Positions 41,681 through 50,480 of a DNA stretch of 64,000 bases are shown piece after piece. Each line of letters opens with the position of its first letter. The stretch's first letter is position 1. The notes below the pieces were generated by a model, which worked only from the letters and a program-made list of their open reading frames with translations, was not told the DNA's origin and made no database searches. Where the stretch lies: the NCBI RefSeq assembly GCF_024227715.1, contig NZ_CP100449.1:124001-188000 (forward strand), read 5' to 3'. The DNA comes from Halomarina litorea. GTDB taxonomy: Archaea; Halobacteriota; Halobacteria; Halobacteriales; Haloarculaceae. Both the position numbers and the translations under genes were made by a program.

Positions 41681-42451
41681 ATGATACAGCAGGACACGAA
41701 CACGGGTGGCGTCAAGTCCATCGGGACGGCGTTCGACGTTATCGAAGCCCTCCGGACGCTCGACGGGGCGCGCATCACGGAACTGTCGGAGGAACTCGGC
41801 GTCGCCAAGAGCACCGTCCACCGCCACCTCGATACGCTGTACCGCCGGGGGTACGTCGTCCGCGAGGGCGACGAGTACCACGTCGGCCTCCGGTTCCTCC
41901 AGTTGTCCGAACACGCCCGCCTCCGCAAACCGGAGTACGAACTCGCGCGCGCGAAGGTAGAGGAACTCGCCCGTGAGACCGAGGAGCGCGCGCAGTTCAT
42001 CGTCGAGGAACACGGCGAGGGGGTGTACGTCCACCTCGAGACCGGACGCCACGCGGTCCACACCGACTCCGGCGTCGGCCGGCGAATCCCCCTCTACGCC
42101 ACCGCCGCCGGCAAGGCCATCCTCGCGCAGTTCCCCGACGAGTACGTCCGCGAACTCCTCGACCGCGACGGGATGTCGGAACTCACCGACCACACCATCA
42201 CCGACCCGGACTCGCTGTTCGAGGACCTGTCGACCATTCGCGACCGGGGGTACAGCGTCAACGACCAGGAGAACACCCGCGGCATCCGCGCGGTGGGCGT
42301 CCCCGTCTCTGGCCCCGAGGGGTTCGTCGTCGGTGCGCTGAGCGTCTCCGGCCCGACCCACCGGATGAAGGGCGACCGCCTCGAACGGGACCTGCCCGAC
42401 CTGTTGCTGGGGACGGCCAACGAACTCGAACTCAACATCACCTACTCGTGA
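41681..42451 (+). CDS. IclR-family transcriptional regulator
   Basis: The 256-residue protein has an N-terminal winged helix (IGTAFDVIEALRTLDGARIT, then VAKSTVHRHLDTLYRRGYVV, residues 9-60) and a C-terminal ligand-sensing domain (about 80-250) with RIPLYATAAGKAIL. IclR proteins sense aromatic or other catabolic intermediates and repress or activate the adjacent pathway. It is flanked by the Fe-ADH gene (divergent) and an acyl-CoA dehydrogenase (downstream). It is related to the second IclR at 54673 but not a recent copy. Confidence 0.92.
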   Translation: MIQQDTNTGGVKSIGTAFDVIEALRTLDGARITELSEELGVAKSTVHRHLDTLYRRGYVVREGDEYHVGLRFLQLSEHARLRKPEYELARAKVEELARETEERAQFIVEEHGEGVYVHLETGRHAVHTDSGVGRRIPLYATAAGKAILAQFPDEYVRELLDRDGMSELTDHTITDPDSLFEDLSTIRDRGYSVNDQENTRGIRAVGVPVSGPEGFVVGALSVSGPTHRMKGDRLERDLPDLLLGTANELELNITYS

Positions 42452-42469
42452 CAGGGCTACGACTGTCAC
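42448..42469. terminator. Inverted repeat at IclR stop, possible terminator
   Basis: GTGACAG-N8-CTGTCAC overlaps the iclR stop codon and is followed within about 10 bases by a T-rich TCTGTTTCGTCT. It could end the transcript. It also fits GTGACA-N10-TGTCAC, which recurs at 53797, so a protein-binding site is possible. Confidence 0.4.
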
Positions 42470-42631
42470 GTCGGCGTATCTGTTTCGTCTCGTAGAACCG
42501 CCATCCGGCGCGCGTCGTCCCCGAAATCGAACCCCGAAGGAGGGAGCGACCGCGTTCCGCGCGCCGCGGGCCGTTCCGCCGCGCAGAACGACGCCCCGTG
42601 CGGACCGGGAGGCGCCGGCGTACCCACACCG

Positions 42632-42641
42632 GGGTTTATGT
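42632..42641 (+). promoter_or_regulatory. TATA-like promoter core
   Basis: GGTTTATGTC is centred 27 bases before the ATG at 42665 and contains the alternative in-frame ATG at 42638, which is therefore unlikely to be translated. Confidence 0.5.
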
Positions 42642-42664
42642 CAGCTCGAACGAACCGAGGGGGT

Positions 42665-43915
42665 ATGATCGGCGACGACCCACTGCTGACCGACGAGGAG
42701 TCGGCGTACCTCGCTGAGACGCGGCGAGCGCTCGACGAGGAGGTGTTCGTCGGGCGACTCGACCGCGAGCACGTCCGTGCGCTGGACCGCAACGAGGAGT
42801 CGGCGGAGGACTGGCGGGAGTACATGCGGCGGATGGGCGAACGCGACTTGCTCGGCATCAGCGTCCCCGAGGCGTACAACGGGGCCGGCGGGACGTTCAC
42901 GGAGACGGCGCTGGCGGAGGGGGCCATCGGCAACCGGGGGAGCATCGTCCACGCCTGTCAGGCCTCGCTCACCCAGCACATCGGGCGGACGATGTACGAA
43001 CACGGAAGCGAGCACGTTCGGGAGACCTACCTGAAGCCGATGCTCGCCGGGGAGTTCGTCGTCGCGCAGGCGTTCACGGAACCGGCGAGCGGGACGGACA
43101 TCGCCCACCTCGGGACGCGCGCGGAACGCGAGGGCGACCACTGGGTCGTCGATGGGGAAAAGCGGTTCATCGACTTCGCGCCCTACGCCGACGTGCTGTT
43201 CGTCCCCGTCAGGACGGGTGGCGAGGCGGGCGACCGGGAGGGCCTGTCGATACTGGTCGTCGACGGCGACACCGAGGGGTTCGAGGTGCTCGAACGCCAC
43301 GCCGACTGGCACGGCTTCCGGGGGACGGGCGCGTCGTGGATTCGCTTCGACGACGCCCACGTCCCCGTCGAGAACACCATCGGCGAGGCGGGCAGCGCGT
43401 GGTCGTACATCACGAACGAACTCAACCTCGAACACCTCACCATCTCGCGGTACTGCCTCGGTGCGGCCGAGCGCGCACTCGCATTCGCGGCGAACTACAC
43501 CGAGGCCCGCGAGGTCAACGGGCGGCCCCTCTCGCGCTATCAGGGCGTGAGCCACCAGCTCTCGGAGTGTGCGACCCGGCTGGACGCCGCCTACCTCCTC
43601 AACACGCGGGCGGCGCGCATCCTCGACCGGGACGGGATGGCCGCCGGCCGGATGGAGGGGGCGATGGCCAAGCAGTTCGGCAACGAGGTGGCCCACGCGG
43701 TGGCCGACACCGCGATGCAGGTGATGGGCGGCGTCGCCACCACCGCGAAGTACCCCGTCGAGCGCATCCAGCGAGACGTGCGCGCCGGGCGGTACATGGG
43801 CGGCGCGACGGAGGTGATGAAGGCCATCGTCCAGCACGACGCCTACGACAGACTGCGCGACGAGGACTTCGACGGGTCCCTCGTCGGACGGGAACACGAG
43901 GGCCTGCCGTGGTGA
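42665..43915 (+). CDS. Acyl-CoA dehydrogenase, atypical active-site loop
   Basis: The 416-residue ACAD has ISVPEAYNGAGGTFTETALA, QAFTEPASGTDIAHLGTRAE and VMGGVATTAKYPVERIQR. The catalytic loop reads RYMGGATEVMKAI, so the YEGT Glu is absent; ELNLEHLTIS has a Glu at the helix-G position. It lies alone between the IclR gene and a convergent flavin reductase. The 200-base upstream region is GC-rich and holds only the inverted repeat at 42448 and the TATA core. Confidence 0.9.
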   Translation: MIGDDPLLTDEESAYLAETRRALDEEVFVGRLDREHVRALDRNEESAEDWREYMRRMGERDLLGISVPEAYNGAGGTFTETALAEGAIGNRGSIVHACQASLTQHIGRTMYEHGSEHVRETYLKPMLAGEFVVAQAFTEPASGTDIAHLGTRAEREGDHWVVDGEKRFIDFAPYADVLFVPVRTGGEAGDREGLSILVVDGDTEGFEVLERHADWHGFRGTGASWIRFDDAHVPVENTIGEAGSAWSYITNELNLEHLTISRYCLGAAERALAFAANYTEAREVNGRPLSRYQGVSHQLSECATRLDAAYLLNTRAARILDRDGMAAGRMEGAMAKQFGNEVAHAVADTAMQVMGGVATTAKYPVERIQRDVRAGRYMGGATEVMKAIVQHDAYDRLRDEDFDGSLVGREHEGLPW

Positions 43916-43936
43916 GCGGGCGTCGGAGGGAGGAGG

Positions 43937-44527
43937 TCAGTCGGGGCGTTCCATCCGGAAGCGACTCTCGACGGAGTCGTAGAAGCTCCCGGCCAGTCGC
44001 CCCACGACGTCGAGGTTCCCGACGTCCACCTTCCCGTCCTCGGTCAGGAGGCCGTCGTCGATGTGCGCGTACACCACCTCGCCCATGACGACGTGGTGCG
44101 ATCCGACCCGCTGCATGTCGTACAGTTCGCACTCGTAGGCCACCTCGACGCCCGCGACGCGGGGCGGGCGCACCTTCGTCGAGGCGGCGCGTTCGAGGTC
44201 CGCGAAGTCGAACTCGCTCTCGTCGCTCGGAACCGAGGCGCTCGTCCGATTCATTGCCTCCGCGAACGGCGCGGTGACGACGTTGACGACGAACTCCTCC
44301 GTCTCCTCGACGTTCCGGGCGGTGTCGGTCAACCCGTGGGGGCGGACCCCCGGCGCGAACATGACGACGGGCGGCGAGACGCTCACCACGTTGAAGAAGG
44401 AGTACGGCGCGAGGTTGTCGACGCCCTCGGTGCTCGTCGTCGAAATCCAGCCGATGGGTCGCGGGACGACGGTGCCGGTCAGCGTGCGGTACATCGAACG
44501 GTCGTGGGTGCTCGGATCGAGTTCCAT
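43937..44527 (-). CDS. Flavin reductase-family protein
   Basis: The 196-residue protein has the flavin reductase-like (FMN-binding split barrel) motifs YRTLTGTVVPRPIGWISTT, NLAPYSFFNVVSVSPPVVMF and FVVNVV. The family includes flavin reductases that supply two-component monooxygenases and uncharacterised FMN proteins. It overlaps no neighbour and ends beside the convergent dehydrogenase. A perfect 14-base palindrome TCCCTCGCGAGGGA (44538-44551) lies 11 bases before its ATG and may be an operator. Confidence 0.87.
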   Translation of the reverse strand: MELDPSTHDRSMYRTLTGTVVPRPIGWISTTSTEGVDNLAPYSFFNVVSVSPPVVMFAPGVRPHGLTDTARNVEETEEFVVNVVTAPFAEAMNRTSASVPSDESEFDFADLERAASTKVRPPRVAGVEVAYECELYDMQRVGSHHVVMGEVVYAHIDDGLLTEDGKVDVGNLDVVGRLAGSFYDSVESRFRMERPD

Positions 44528-44537
44528 GTGGTCTGGT

Positions 44538-44551
44538 TCCCTCGCGAGGGA
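44538..44551. promoter_or_regulatory. Perfect 14-base palindrome before flavin reductase
   Basis: TCCCTCGCGAGGGA lies between the flavin reductase ATG and its A/T-rich upstream region. Its position would let a bound protein block the start of transcription or translation. Confidence 0.3.
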
Positions 44552-44623
44552 CGCTGCCGTCGCTTTCGCGGCGACCGCCAAAGCGTTTCGCCCCCCGCAC
44601 GGGGTGGTCCCACCGCCTCCGGG

Positions 44624-44643
44624 AGACCCCTCGTCCAGAGTGT
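44624..44643 (-). repeat. Solitary origin-recognition-box-like repeat
   Basis: On the minus strand this reads ACACTCTGGACGAGGGGTCT, 19 of 20 identical to the repeats of the origin at 50201-51306. It lies in the gap between a flavin reductase and a thiolase-like gene, 5.6 kb from the origin, in the same orientation as the inverted repeat at 50201. No other copies are seen outside the origin. Confidence 0.75.
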
Positions 44644-44797
44644 AACGGAACGGCGATGGCCCGCGGCGCGACCCCCGGACGGTGACTCGCCCGGCGACCC
44701 CTGCGATCCTGTGTCCGGTCATCGGGCGCGTCGGTCGCTCCGCCGCCGACCGGGGAGTTAAGTCCCCGCGGCCGGACCTCAGGTCGGTGACCACCCA

Positions 44798-45952
44798 GTG
44801 CCGACAGCACACGTGACGGGCCTCGCGGCCCTCCCGAACGGACGGTACGACGCGCCGGAGCGTGACCTCGCACTCCGGGTCGTCCTCGACGCACTCGACG
44901 ACGCGGGCCGTTCCCCACGCGACATCGACGGCCTCTACCTGCCGAAGCCGCGCCCGTGGACGCCACAGGGGTTCTTCTCGACGCTCCTCGCGAACCTCCT
45001 CGGGGCGGCACCCCGGCGGACGGTGGAGACGTACACCGGTGGGACGAGCGGCGGGAGCGCCTTCCAGACCGCCGTCGCGGACGTTCGCGCGGGCCGGGCA
45101 GAGACGGCCGTCGTCCTCGCCGTCGAGCGCAACTCCATCATCGACACCGCCGACTACTTCCGGTACATCCTCGGCATCTTCGACCGGGAGTTTCAGGCCC
45201 CGGCGGGACCGTCGATTCCCGCCGTCTACGCCCAGTCGATGCAACGCTACTGCCACGAGTACGGCGTCTTGCGGGAGGCGATGGCGGATATCGTCGTGAA
45301 GAACCGTGCCAACGGGGCGACGAACCCCGAATCGGTCTTCGACGCGGGCGTGAGCGCCGACGAGGTGCTCGGGTCGCGACCCATCGCCGACCCCCTCCGA
45401 CTGTTCGACTGCCCCCGTCCGTGCGACGGGGCGGCCGCGCTGGTCGTGTCGAGCGAACGGTCGGGGAACGCGGACGGCGAGGCGGTTCCGGTAGCGGGAC
45501 TCGGTGCCCACCACGCGTCGAGCCATCTCGTTGGGACGCGCGACGGGTCGCTCGCGCACCTTCCCGCGGTCGGCGGGGCGGTCGAGGACGCACTCGGGGA
45601 CGCGGGATGCGACGTCGAGTCGGTGGACGTCCTCGAACCGTACGCGCCGTTCCCGCACGTCGAGGCCATCCTCACGGAGGAGGCGGGCCTGTTCGACCGC
45701 GGCGAGGGTGTCGCCGCCTGCGCCCGTGGCGAGACGGCCCTCGACGGCGCACACCCGGTGAGTCCCTCGGGTGGGTGTCTCGGCCGGGGGCACCCCGCGA
45801 TGGTGACGCCGCTGTTGAACCACGTCGCCGCCGTCCGACAGGTCCGGGGGACCGCCCACAATCAGGTGGACGGCGCGGAGACGGTCCTCACGACGAGCGA
45901 ACACGGCCACGTCGACGGTGCCACGGCCACCGTCTTCGGGGGTGGGCGATGA
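44798..45952 (+). CDS. Thiolase-like protein lacking the nucleophilic Cys
   Basis: The 384-residue thiolase-fold protein has YLPKPRPWTPQGFF, TGGTSGGSAFQTAVADVRAG and SGGCLGRGHPAMVTPLLNHV. At the position of the catalytic Cys (about residue 84) it reads TGGTSGGS, and the C-terminal Cys-containing motif is replaced by TSEHGHVDGAT. The GHP histidine is kept. It begins with GTG and is followed by a DUF35 gene with ATGA overlap. Substitution of the nucleophile in a DUF35-paired thiolase points to an aldolase-type reaction. It is distinct from the paralogue at 25640. Confidence 0.85.
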   Translation: MPTAHVTGLAALPNGRYDAPERDLALRVVLDALDDAGRSPRDIDGLYLPKPRPWTPQGFFSTLLANLLGAAPRRTVETYTGGTSGGSAFQTAVADVRAGRAETAVVLAVERNSIIDTADYFRYILGIFDREFQAPAGPSIPAVYAQSMQRYCHEYGVLREAMADIVVKNRANGATNPESVFDAGVSADEVLGSRPIADPLRLFDCPRPCDGAAALVVSSERSGNADGEAVPVAGLGAHHASSHLVGTRDGSLAHLPAVGGAVEDALGDAGCDVESVDVLEPYAPFPHVEAILTEEAGLFDRGEGVAACARGETALDGAHPVSPSGGCLGRGHPAMVTPLLNHVAAVRQVRGTAHNQVDGAETVLTTSEHGHVDGATATVFGGGR

Positions 45953-46407
45953 ACGGGTCGTCCGACCCCGACGACTCGGGTGACGGCGGTGGCGCGCTCG
46001 AAATCGGGCGCTACACCCGCCCGTTCTGGTCGGCACTCTCCGAGGGCGACTTCCTCGTCCACGAGTGTCGGGACTGCAACCGGGCGTTCTTCCCGCCCGC
46101 GCCGGTCTGTCCGCACTGCGGGGCCACGGAGGTCGAGTGGGTCGAGGCCAGCGGCGAAGCGGAGCTGTACTCCTTCACCCGCCAGCACACCGCGCCGCCG
46201 GGGTTCGATGCGCCGGTCCTCCTCGGTCTCGTCGAACTGGCGGAGGGCCCGCGCGTGCTGTGCGCTATCGAGGGCGAGTACGGCGACCTCGAACTCGGGC
46301 AGGCGGTCGAACTCGTCGCGACGGAGTACGACGAGGGGTTCGACCGCGGCGACCTCTCGGGCGAGGCGTTCTTCGCGGCCCGGCCGGTCCACGACCGAAG
46401 TGAGTAG
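45949..46407 (+). CDS. DUF35 zinc-ribbon/OB-fold protein, thiolase partner
   Basis: The 152-residue protein has an acidic N-terminal extension, RYTRPFWSALSEGDFLVHEC, a zinc ribbon CRDCN...CPHCG and an OB fold (AELYSFTRQHTAPPGFDAPV). Its ATG overlaps the thiolase-like stop, matching the gene pair at 25230-26818 in the other orientation. It probably forms a complex with that protein and positions the CoA ester. A polypurine tract follows. Confidence 0.9.
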   Translation: MNGSSDPDDSGDGGGALEIGRYTRPFWSALSEGDFLVHECRDCNRAFFPPAPVCPHCGATEVEWVEASGEAELYSFTRQHTAPPGFDAPVLLGLVELAEGPRVLCAIEGEYGDLELGQAVELVATEYDEGFDRGDLSGEAFFAARPVHDRSE

Positions 46408-46499
46408 AGGAGGGCGAGACAGGAGGAGAGCGAAACGGGAGAAGAGCGAAACGGGAGGAATGAGAAGCAGGAGGAAAGGAGAGAACGACCGCGATTCGG
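46408..46499. other. Polypurine tract between convergent genes
   Basis: About 80 bases are almost entirely A and G on the plus strand, with GAGCGAAACGGGA repeated twice. It separates the convergent DUF35 and hydroxyacyl-CoA dehydrogenase genes and has no coding potential. Its T/C-rich complement may help terminate the leftward transcript. Confidence 0.4.
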
Positions 46500-47699
46500 T
46501 CAGTAGAACGTCTCGTTCGCCTTCGCCGTCTCGACGAGGAGATCGCAGGGGAGCGTCTCCATCGACTTCTCGAACGGTTCGTGGCGGTCGGCGAGTTCCA
46601 CGAGGCGGCGGACGACGGCCTTCGCGCCCACCTCGTCGGCCTTCTCGAAGGGACCCATCGGCCAGTTGCCCCCGAGGCGTGCCCCGGTGTCCACGTCCTC
46701 GACGGTGGCGACGTCGTGCTGGACCATCTTCGCCGCCTCGTTGATGACCGGCGCCCAGACGTCGAGGGGGTCGACGTCGCGCCCGGCGCGGGCGTCGATG
46801 TCGGGCGCGTCCTGGTCCTCGTAGCTGTAGAAGCCGTGGTCGGCCTTCCGGCCGTAGTGCCCGCGGTCGTACAGTTCGTGCAGGAGCGGGCAGACCCGCG
46901 TGTCGTAGCGCAGCAGTCGGTCGTCCGTGAGGTGGTCCTCCTCGGCCTCGACGCGAATCTGGATGCCGCCGGTGAAGTCCGCGAGTTCGAACGGCCCCAT
47001 CGGGAAGCGCTCCTTGTACTTCATCGCGGAGTCGACCTCCTCGATTTCGGCCTCACCGTAGTAGGCCATCCACGCGGCGGCCTCGCCGTACGGTCGCATG
47101 CAGCGGTTGACGATGAACGAGGGGACGTCCTTGCGACACCGGATGGGCGTCTTGCCCCAGTCCTCGACGAGGGCCTCACCCAGGTCGGCGACGACGGGGT
47201 CGGTGTGTTCCGTCTCGATGACCTCGACGAGGTCCATCAGCATCGGCGGGTTGAACCAGTGCGTACCGATGACCTGCGAGGGGCGGTCGGTCCCCTCGGC
47301 GAGTTTCGTCACGTTCAGCCCCGAGGTGTTCGTCGCCAGAATCGCGTGGTCCGGCGTGTGCTCGTCTAGCTGGTCGAACACCTGCGCCTTGATGGACTGC
47401 TGTTCGAGGACCACCTCGGTGACGAAGTCCACGTCGCCGACCGCCGTCTCGAGGTCGCTCTCGAAGGAGAGGCGGTCCAGCGCGGCGCTCGCCTCCTCCT
47501 CGGAGATGTGGCCCTTCTCGGCGGACTTGTCGTAGCTCCACTCGATGTGGCCCTCGGCGGCCTCGACCTGTTCGGCGTCGATGTCCTGCAGGGTGACCTC
47601 GTAGCCCGCGAGTGCCTGCACCGCGGCGATGCCGCGACCCATCTCGCCGGCGCCGATGACCGCCGTGCGCTCCACGTCCTCGACTGATTCGAGCGTCAT
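46500..47699 (-). CDS. 3-hydroxyacyl-CoA dehydrogenase with two C-domains
   Basis: The 399-residue protein has the NAD motif VIGAGEMGRGIAAVQALAGY, the catalytic His region GTHWFNPPMLMDLVEV and then two 3HCDH C-terminal domains (RFPMGPFELADFTGG and GNWPMGPFEKADEVGA). Single-function Hbd proteins have one, and multifunctional enzymes add a crotonase domain that is absent here. A minus-strand core GTGAAAAGTG near 47725 is 28 bases before the ATG. The longer frame to 48392 is spurious. Confidence 0.9.
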   Translation of the reverse strand: MTLESVEDVERTAVIGAGEMGRGIAAVQALAGYEVTLQDIDAEQVEAAEGHIEWSYDKSAEKGHISEEEASAALDRLSFESDLETAVGDVDFVTEVVLEQQSIKAQVFDQLDEHTPDHAILATNTSGLNVTKLAEGTDRPSQVIGTHWFNPPMLMDLVEVIETEHTDPVVADLGEALVEDWGKTPIRCRKDVPSFIVNRCMRPYGEAAAWMAYYGEAEIEEVDSAMKYKERFPMGPFELADFTGGIQIRVEAEEDHLTDDRLLRYDTRVCPLLHELYDRGHYGRKADHGFYSYEDQDAPDIDARAGRDVDPLDVWAPVINEAAKMVQHDVATVEDVDTGARLGGNWPMGPFEKADEVGAKAVVRRLVELADRHEPFEKSMETLPCDLLVETAKANETFY

Positions 47700-47821
47700 G
47701 CTCGCTCGTTGGCGTGGGGTGTGAAAAGTGTGTCCGGTTCGCGCGTGCGTCACCACCTCACTCCCCCTCTGACCCTCACTCCCCCTCCGACTCGCGCCGG
47801 CGCCCGCACCCGGATAGGCGC

Positions 47822-48730
47822 TCACTCCTCGCAGTCGAGGGTGCGCGCGAGGGCCGTGAGGTCGTCCGCGAGCGTCGTCGCCGCCGTCAACACCGGGTAG
47901 GTCCAGTCGGCGTCGTGGTAGAGGTACCGACAGAGGGCATGGCCGTCCAGGGAGTGACTGTCGACGACCGGGTCCCCCAGGCGGCGCTGGCGGTCGGTCA
48001 CCGTCGTCTCGCATCGCTCCTGCAGGGCCGCGAGGCGCGTACAGGGGCACTCGGGGCCGTCGTCCTCCCTCCTCGCCGGGAGCGGGCCGGAGCGGGTCGT
48101 CCCCCGCAGGTCGTCGGCCGCCTCGACGATGTCCCGCAGGGTTCGGTCGGCGTCGTCGAGCGCCGCCGACTCGACGTCCAGCGCGTCGATCAGTCCCTCC
48201 CGGGAGGTCCGTGCGGTCCGGGCGGCCCCCAGCAGGGTCTCCCTGAACGACTCGGTGAAGGTCGAGGGACCGCCGCAGACGACGCCCGTGGCGATGTCCT
48301 GGCCGAGTTCCGAGGCGAGGTGCTCGGCGAGCGACTCGTCGTACACCGACCCGAAGTGGTCGACGGCCATCACCGTCTCCCGGTAGACGCACCTGACGGC
48401 CGCGAGCGGGTCGGAGGACCCCCCCACGGACGTCGACAGCGTCGTCGTCCGCATCGAGGGCACGCCGGACGGCCCGGTGCTGGTCGACCCCGGGAGCGAG
48501 AGGTCCTCGACGCCGGATTCGAACCGACGGAACGCCGCTCGCTCGGCGGCCACCTGCTCGCGCTCTTCGCGGAGCAGGTCGCGGGCGGTTCGGACGGGGG
48601 CGACGACGTGACGGTGCATGGTGTCTCCAGCGGGGGTGTCGTGGCCGACCGAACCCGCCGGACGGCGGACGCCGACGCTGGCGAGGCTACGAGGACTCCC
48701 CCTCTCTCGCAGCGGTTCGTGGTATCGCAT
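47822..48730 (-). CDS. Hypothetical haloarchaeal protein, DUF7260-like
   Basis: The 302-residue protein is predicted soluble and mostly helical, with a coiled-coil-like stretch RDLLREEREQVAAERAAFRR, a Cys cluster ECPCTRLAALQERC and a conserved-looking C-terminus. It resembles the haloarchaeal DUF7260 group in layout; that assignment is tentative. The ATG at 48730 is supported by a TATA-like core at 48751-48760. A later ATG at 48619 is the alternative. Confidence 0.65.
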   Translation of the reverse strand: MRYHEPLRERGSPRSLASVGVRRPAGSVGHDTPAGDTMHRHVVAPVRTARDLLREEREQVAAERAAFRRFESGVEDLSLPGSTSTGPSGVPSMRTTTLSTSVGGSSDPLAAVRCVYRETVMAVDHFGSVYDESLAEHLASELGQDIATGVVCGGPSTFTESFRETLLGAARTARTSREGLIDALDVESAALDDADRTLRDIVEAADDLRGTTRSGPLPARREDDGPECPCTRLAALQERCETTVTDRQRRLGDPVVDSHSLDGHALCRYLYHDADWTYPVLTAATTLADDLTALARTLDCEE

Positions 48731-48917
48731 GACAGAGAGTGCGGCGTCGTGTTAAGTGTTGTTGTGGGGAGGTGACTGGTCGAGGCGTGAGGGCGAAATC
48801 GGGGTCGAGCAGCGGAAGCGACGTTTCGGCGGACCGACGAGACAGTGACCCCGGAGACGACGGGTCGTGGCTCGCGCTCCCAAACGCTTACCTCGGGGAG
48901 GGACACAGAGACAGTCG

Positions 48918-50120
48918 ATGCGCACCGAGGAGTCGACCGGCGGCCGCCTCCCCCTGTCGGGGGTGACGGTCGTCGACCTGACGCAGGTGGTCGCCGGCCC
49001 GTTCGCGACGATGACGCTCGCGGACCTCGGGGCCGACGTGGTGAAGATAGAGGCGGTCGGTCGCGGCGACCGGAGCCGGTCGATTCAGCCGGTGCCCGAG
49101 TACTTCGACACCATCAACCGGAACAAGCGGAGCGTCACGCTCAACCTGAAGGACGAACGCGGCCAGCAGGTCGCACTGGATTTGCTGGCCGACGCCGACG
49201 TCTTCGTCGAGTCCACGAAGCCCGGCCGCATCGACCGCTACGGCCTCGACTACGAGACGGTCCGTGAGGTGAACCCCGACATCGTCTACTGCACCATCAC
49301 GGGGTTCGGGACCGACAGCCCCTATCAGGACCTCCCCGCGTGGGACATGCTCATCCAGGGGATGAGCGGCATCATGAGCATGACAGGCGAACCCGACCGC
49401 ACGCCCCTCTGGTCGGGACTCCCGAGCGGCGACCTCATCGCCGGGTCGTACGCCGTCCAGAGCGTCCTCGCGGCGCTCTACGCCCGCGAGCGCGGCGATA
49501 TCGAGGGGGAGTGGGTCGAGGTGCCGATGTTCGACGCCGCCGTCTCGTGGCTCACCTCGCGCGCCGGCTACACCTTCGGGACGGACGAACCGTTCCCCCG
49601 TCACGGGACCCACCACCCCTCTATCGCGCCGTTCGGACTGTTCGACGCGGTCGACGGTACCGTCGTCGTCGCGGCCGGGACCGGCAGTCTCTGGGAGGCG
49701 CTCTGTGCGGCGGTCGACCGCCCGGACCTCGCCGAGGACGACCGATTCGCGACGATGGACGACCGGGTGGAGAACCGCACGGAACTGCTCGCCGCCCTCG
49801 AACCGGTGTTCGCCGACTACGAGGTGGCCGAACTGGTCGCCCGACTGCGCGAACACGACGTCCCCGCGGGGCCCATCCACGACACCGCGTCGGTCTGGGA
49901 GGACGAACACGTCCGGGAGCGGAACCTCCGGCGGACAATGGAACGCGAGGGGCGGCCGGACGCGGAGGTCATCGACCACCCGGTCCACTTCACCAACCTC
50001 GTCACCGACCTCGGGACGCCGCCCGAGGAACTCGGGGAGAGTACGGACGACGTCCTCTCGGACCTCGGGTACGATCCGGAGACCGTCGACGACCTGCGGC
50101 GGGACGGGGTCGTCGACTGA
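48918..50120 (+). CDS. CaiB/BaiF family III CoA-transferase
   Basis: The 400-residue protein starts GVTVVDLTQVVAGPFATMTL, then LGADVVKIEAVGRGDRSR, and has the catalytic Asp in PSGDLIAGSY. It is the third full-length family III CoA-transferase in the window. A core ACGCTTACCTC lies 28 bases before the ATG; a GTG at 48867 is rejected. It is the last gene before the replication origin and is transcribed towards it. Confidence 0.9.
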   Translation: MRTEESTGGRLPLSGVTVVDLTQVVAGPFATMTLADLGADVVKIEAVGRGDRSRSIQPVPEYFDTINRNKRSVTLNLKDERGQQVALDLLADADVFVESTKPGRIDRYGLDYETVREVNPDIVYCTITGFGTDSPYQDLPAWDMLIQGMSGIMSMTGEPDRTPLWSGLPSGDLIAGSYAVQSVLAALYARERGDIEGEWVEVPMFDAAVSWLTSRAGYTFGTDEPFPRHGTHHPSIAPFGLFDAVDGTVVVAAGTGSLWEALCAAVDRPDLAEDDRFATMDDRVENRTELLAALEPVFADYEVAELVARLREHDVPAGPIHDTASVWEDEHVRERNLRRTMEREGRPDAEVIDHPVHFTNLVTDLGTPPEELGESTDDVLSDLGYDPETVDDLRRDGVVD

Positions 50121-50200
50121 GGTGGGAACGAGGTCGTCCGGTCGGCGTCGGGAGTAGGGACACCTCGGTGTCGCAGATGGGTGAGGGTCCCCCCACACAC

Positions 50201-50220
50201 ACACCCCTCGTCCAGAGTGT
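50201..50220 (-). repeat. ORB 1 (inverted, perfect)
   Basis: Exact reverse complement of the 20-base consensus. It is the only copy in this orientation within the origin, lies left of the A/T-rich patch and is preceded by a short CA run. Confidence 0.8.
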
Positions 50221-50424
50221 AAACGGGAACGAGGGTGGGGGGAGGGGAAGCGGAGGTGTCGGTCAGTGGAGACGTTTCCCGCTATCGAGGCCAACCGACT
50301 CGTGAGGCGCGGAGCGTGTACTGCAGTGACTGCCAAAACAGAACCCCTCTCGAACCCGCTAGACCACCGTTTCCCGTCGAATCGCCGAAGCAGCCGAGTC
50401 TACGCTCGGCTGTCTGTCGACTTG

Positions 50425-50480
50425 CTTAATCTAGCTTGGCGGGATGTTCGCTGGAGTAGCTATTAAATCTAGGGGCAGAA
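50425..50480. other. Probable DNA-unwinding element
   Basis: The A/T-richest part of the origin, with CTTAATCTAGCTTGG and GCTATTAAATCTAGG in close succession, lies between the opposed recognition boxes. Confidence 0.5.
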
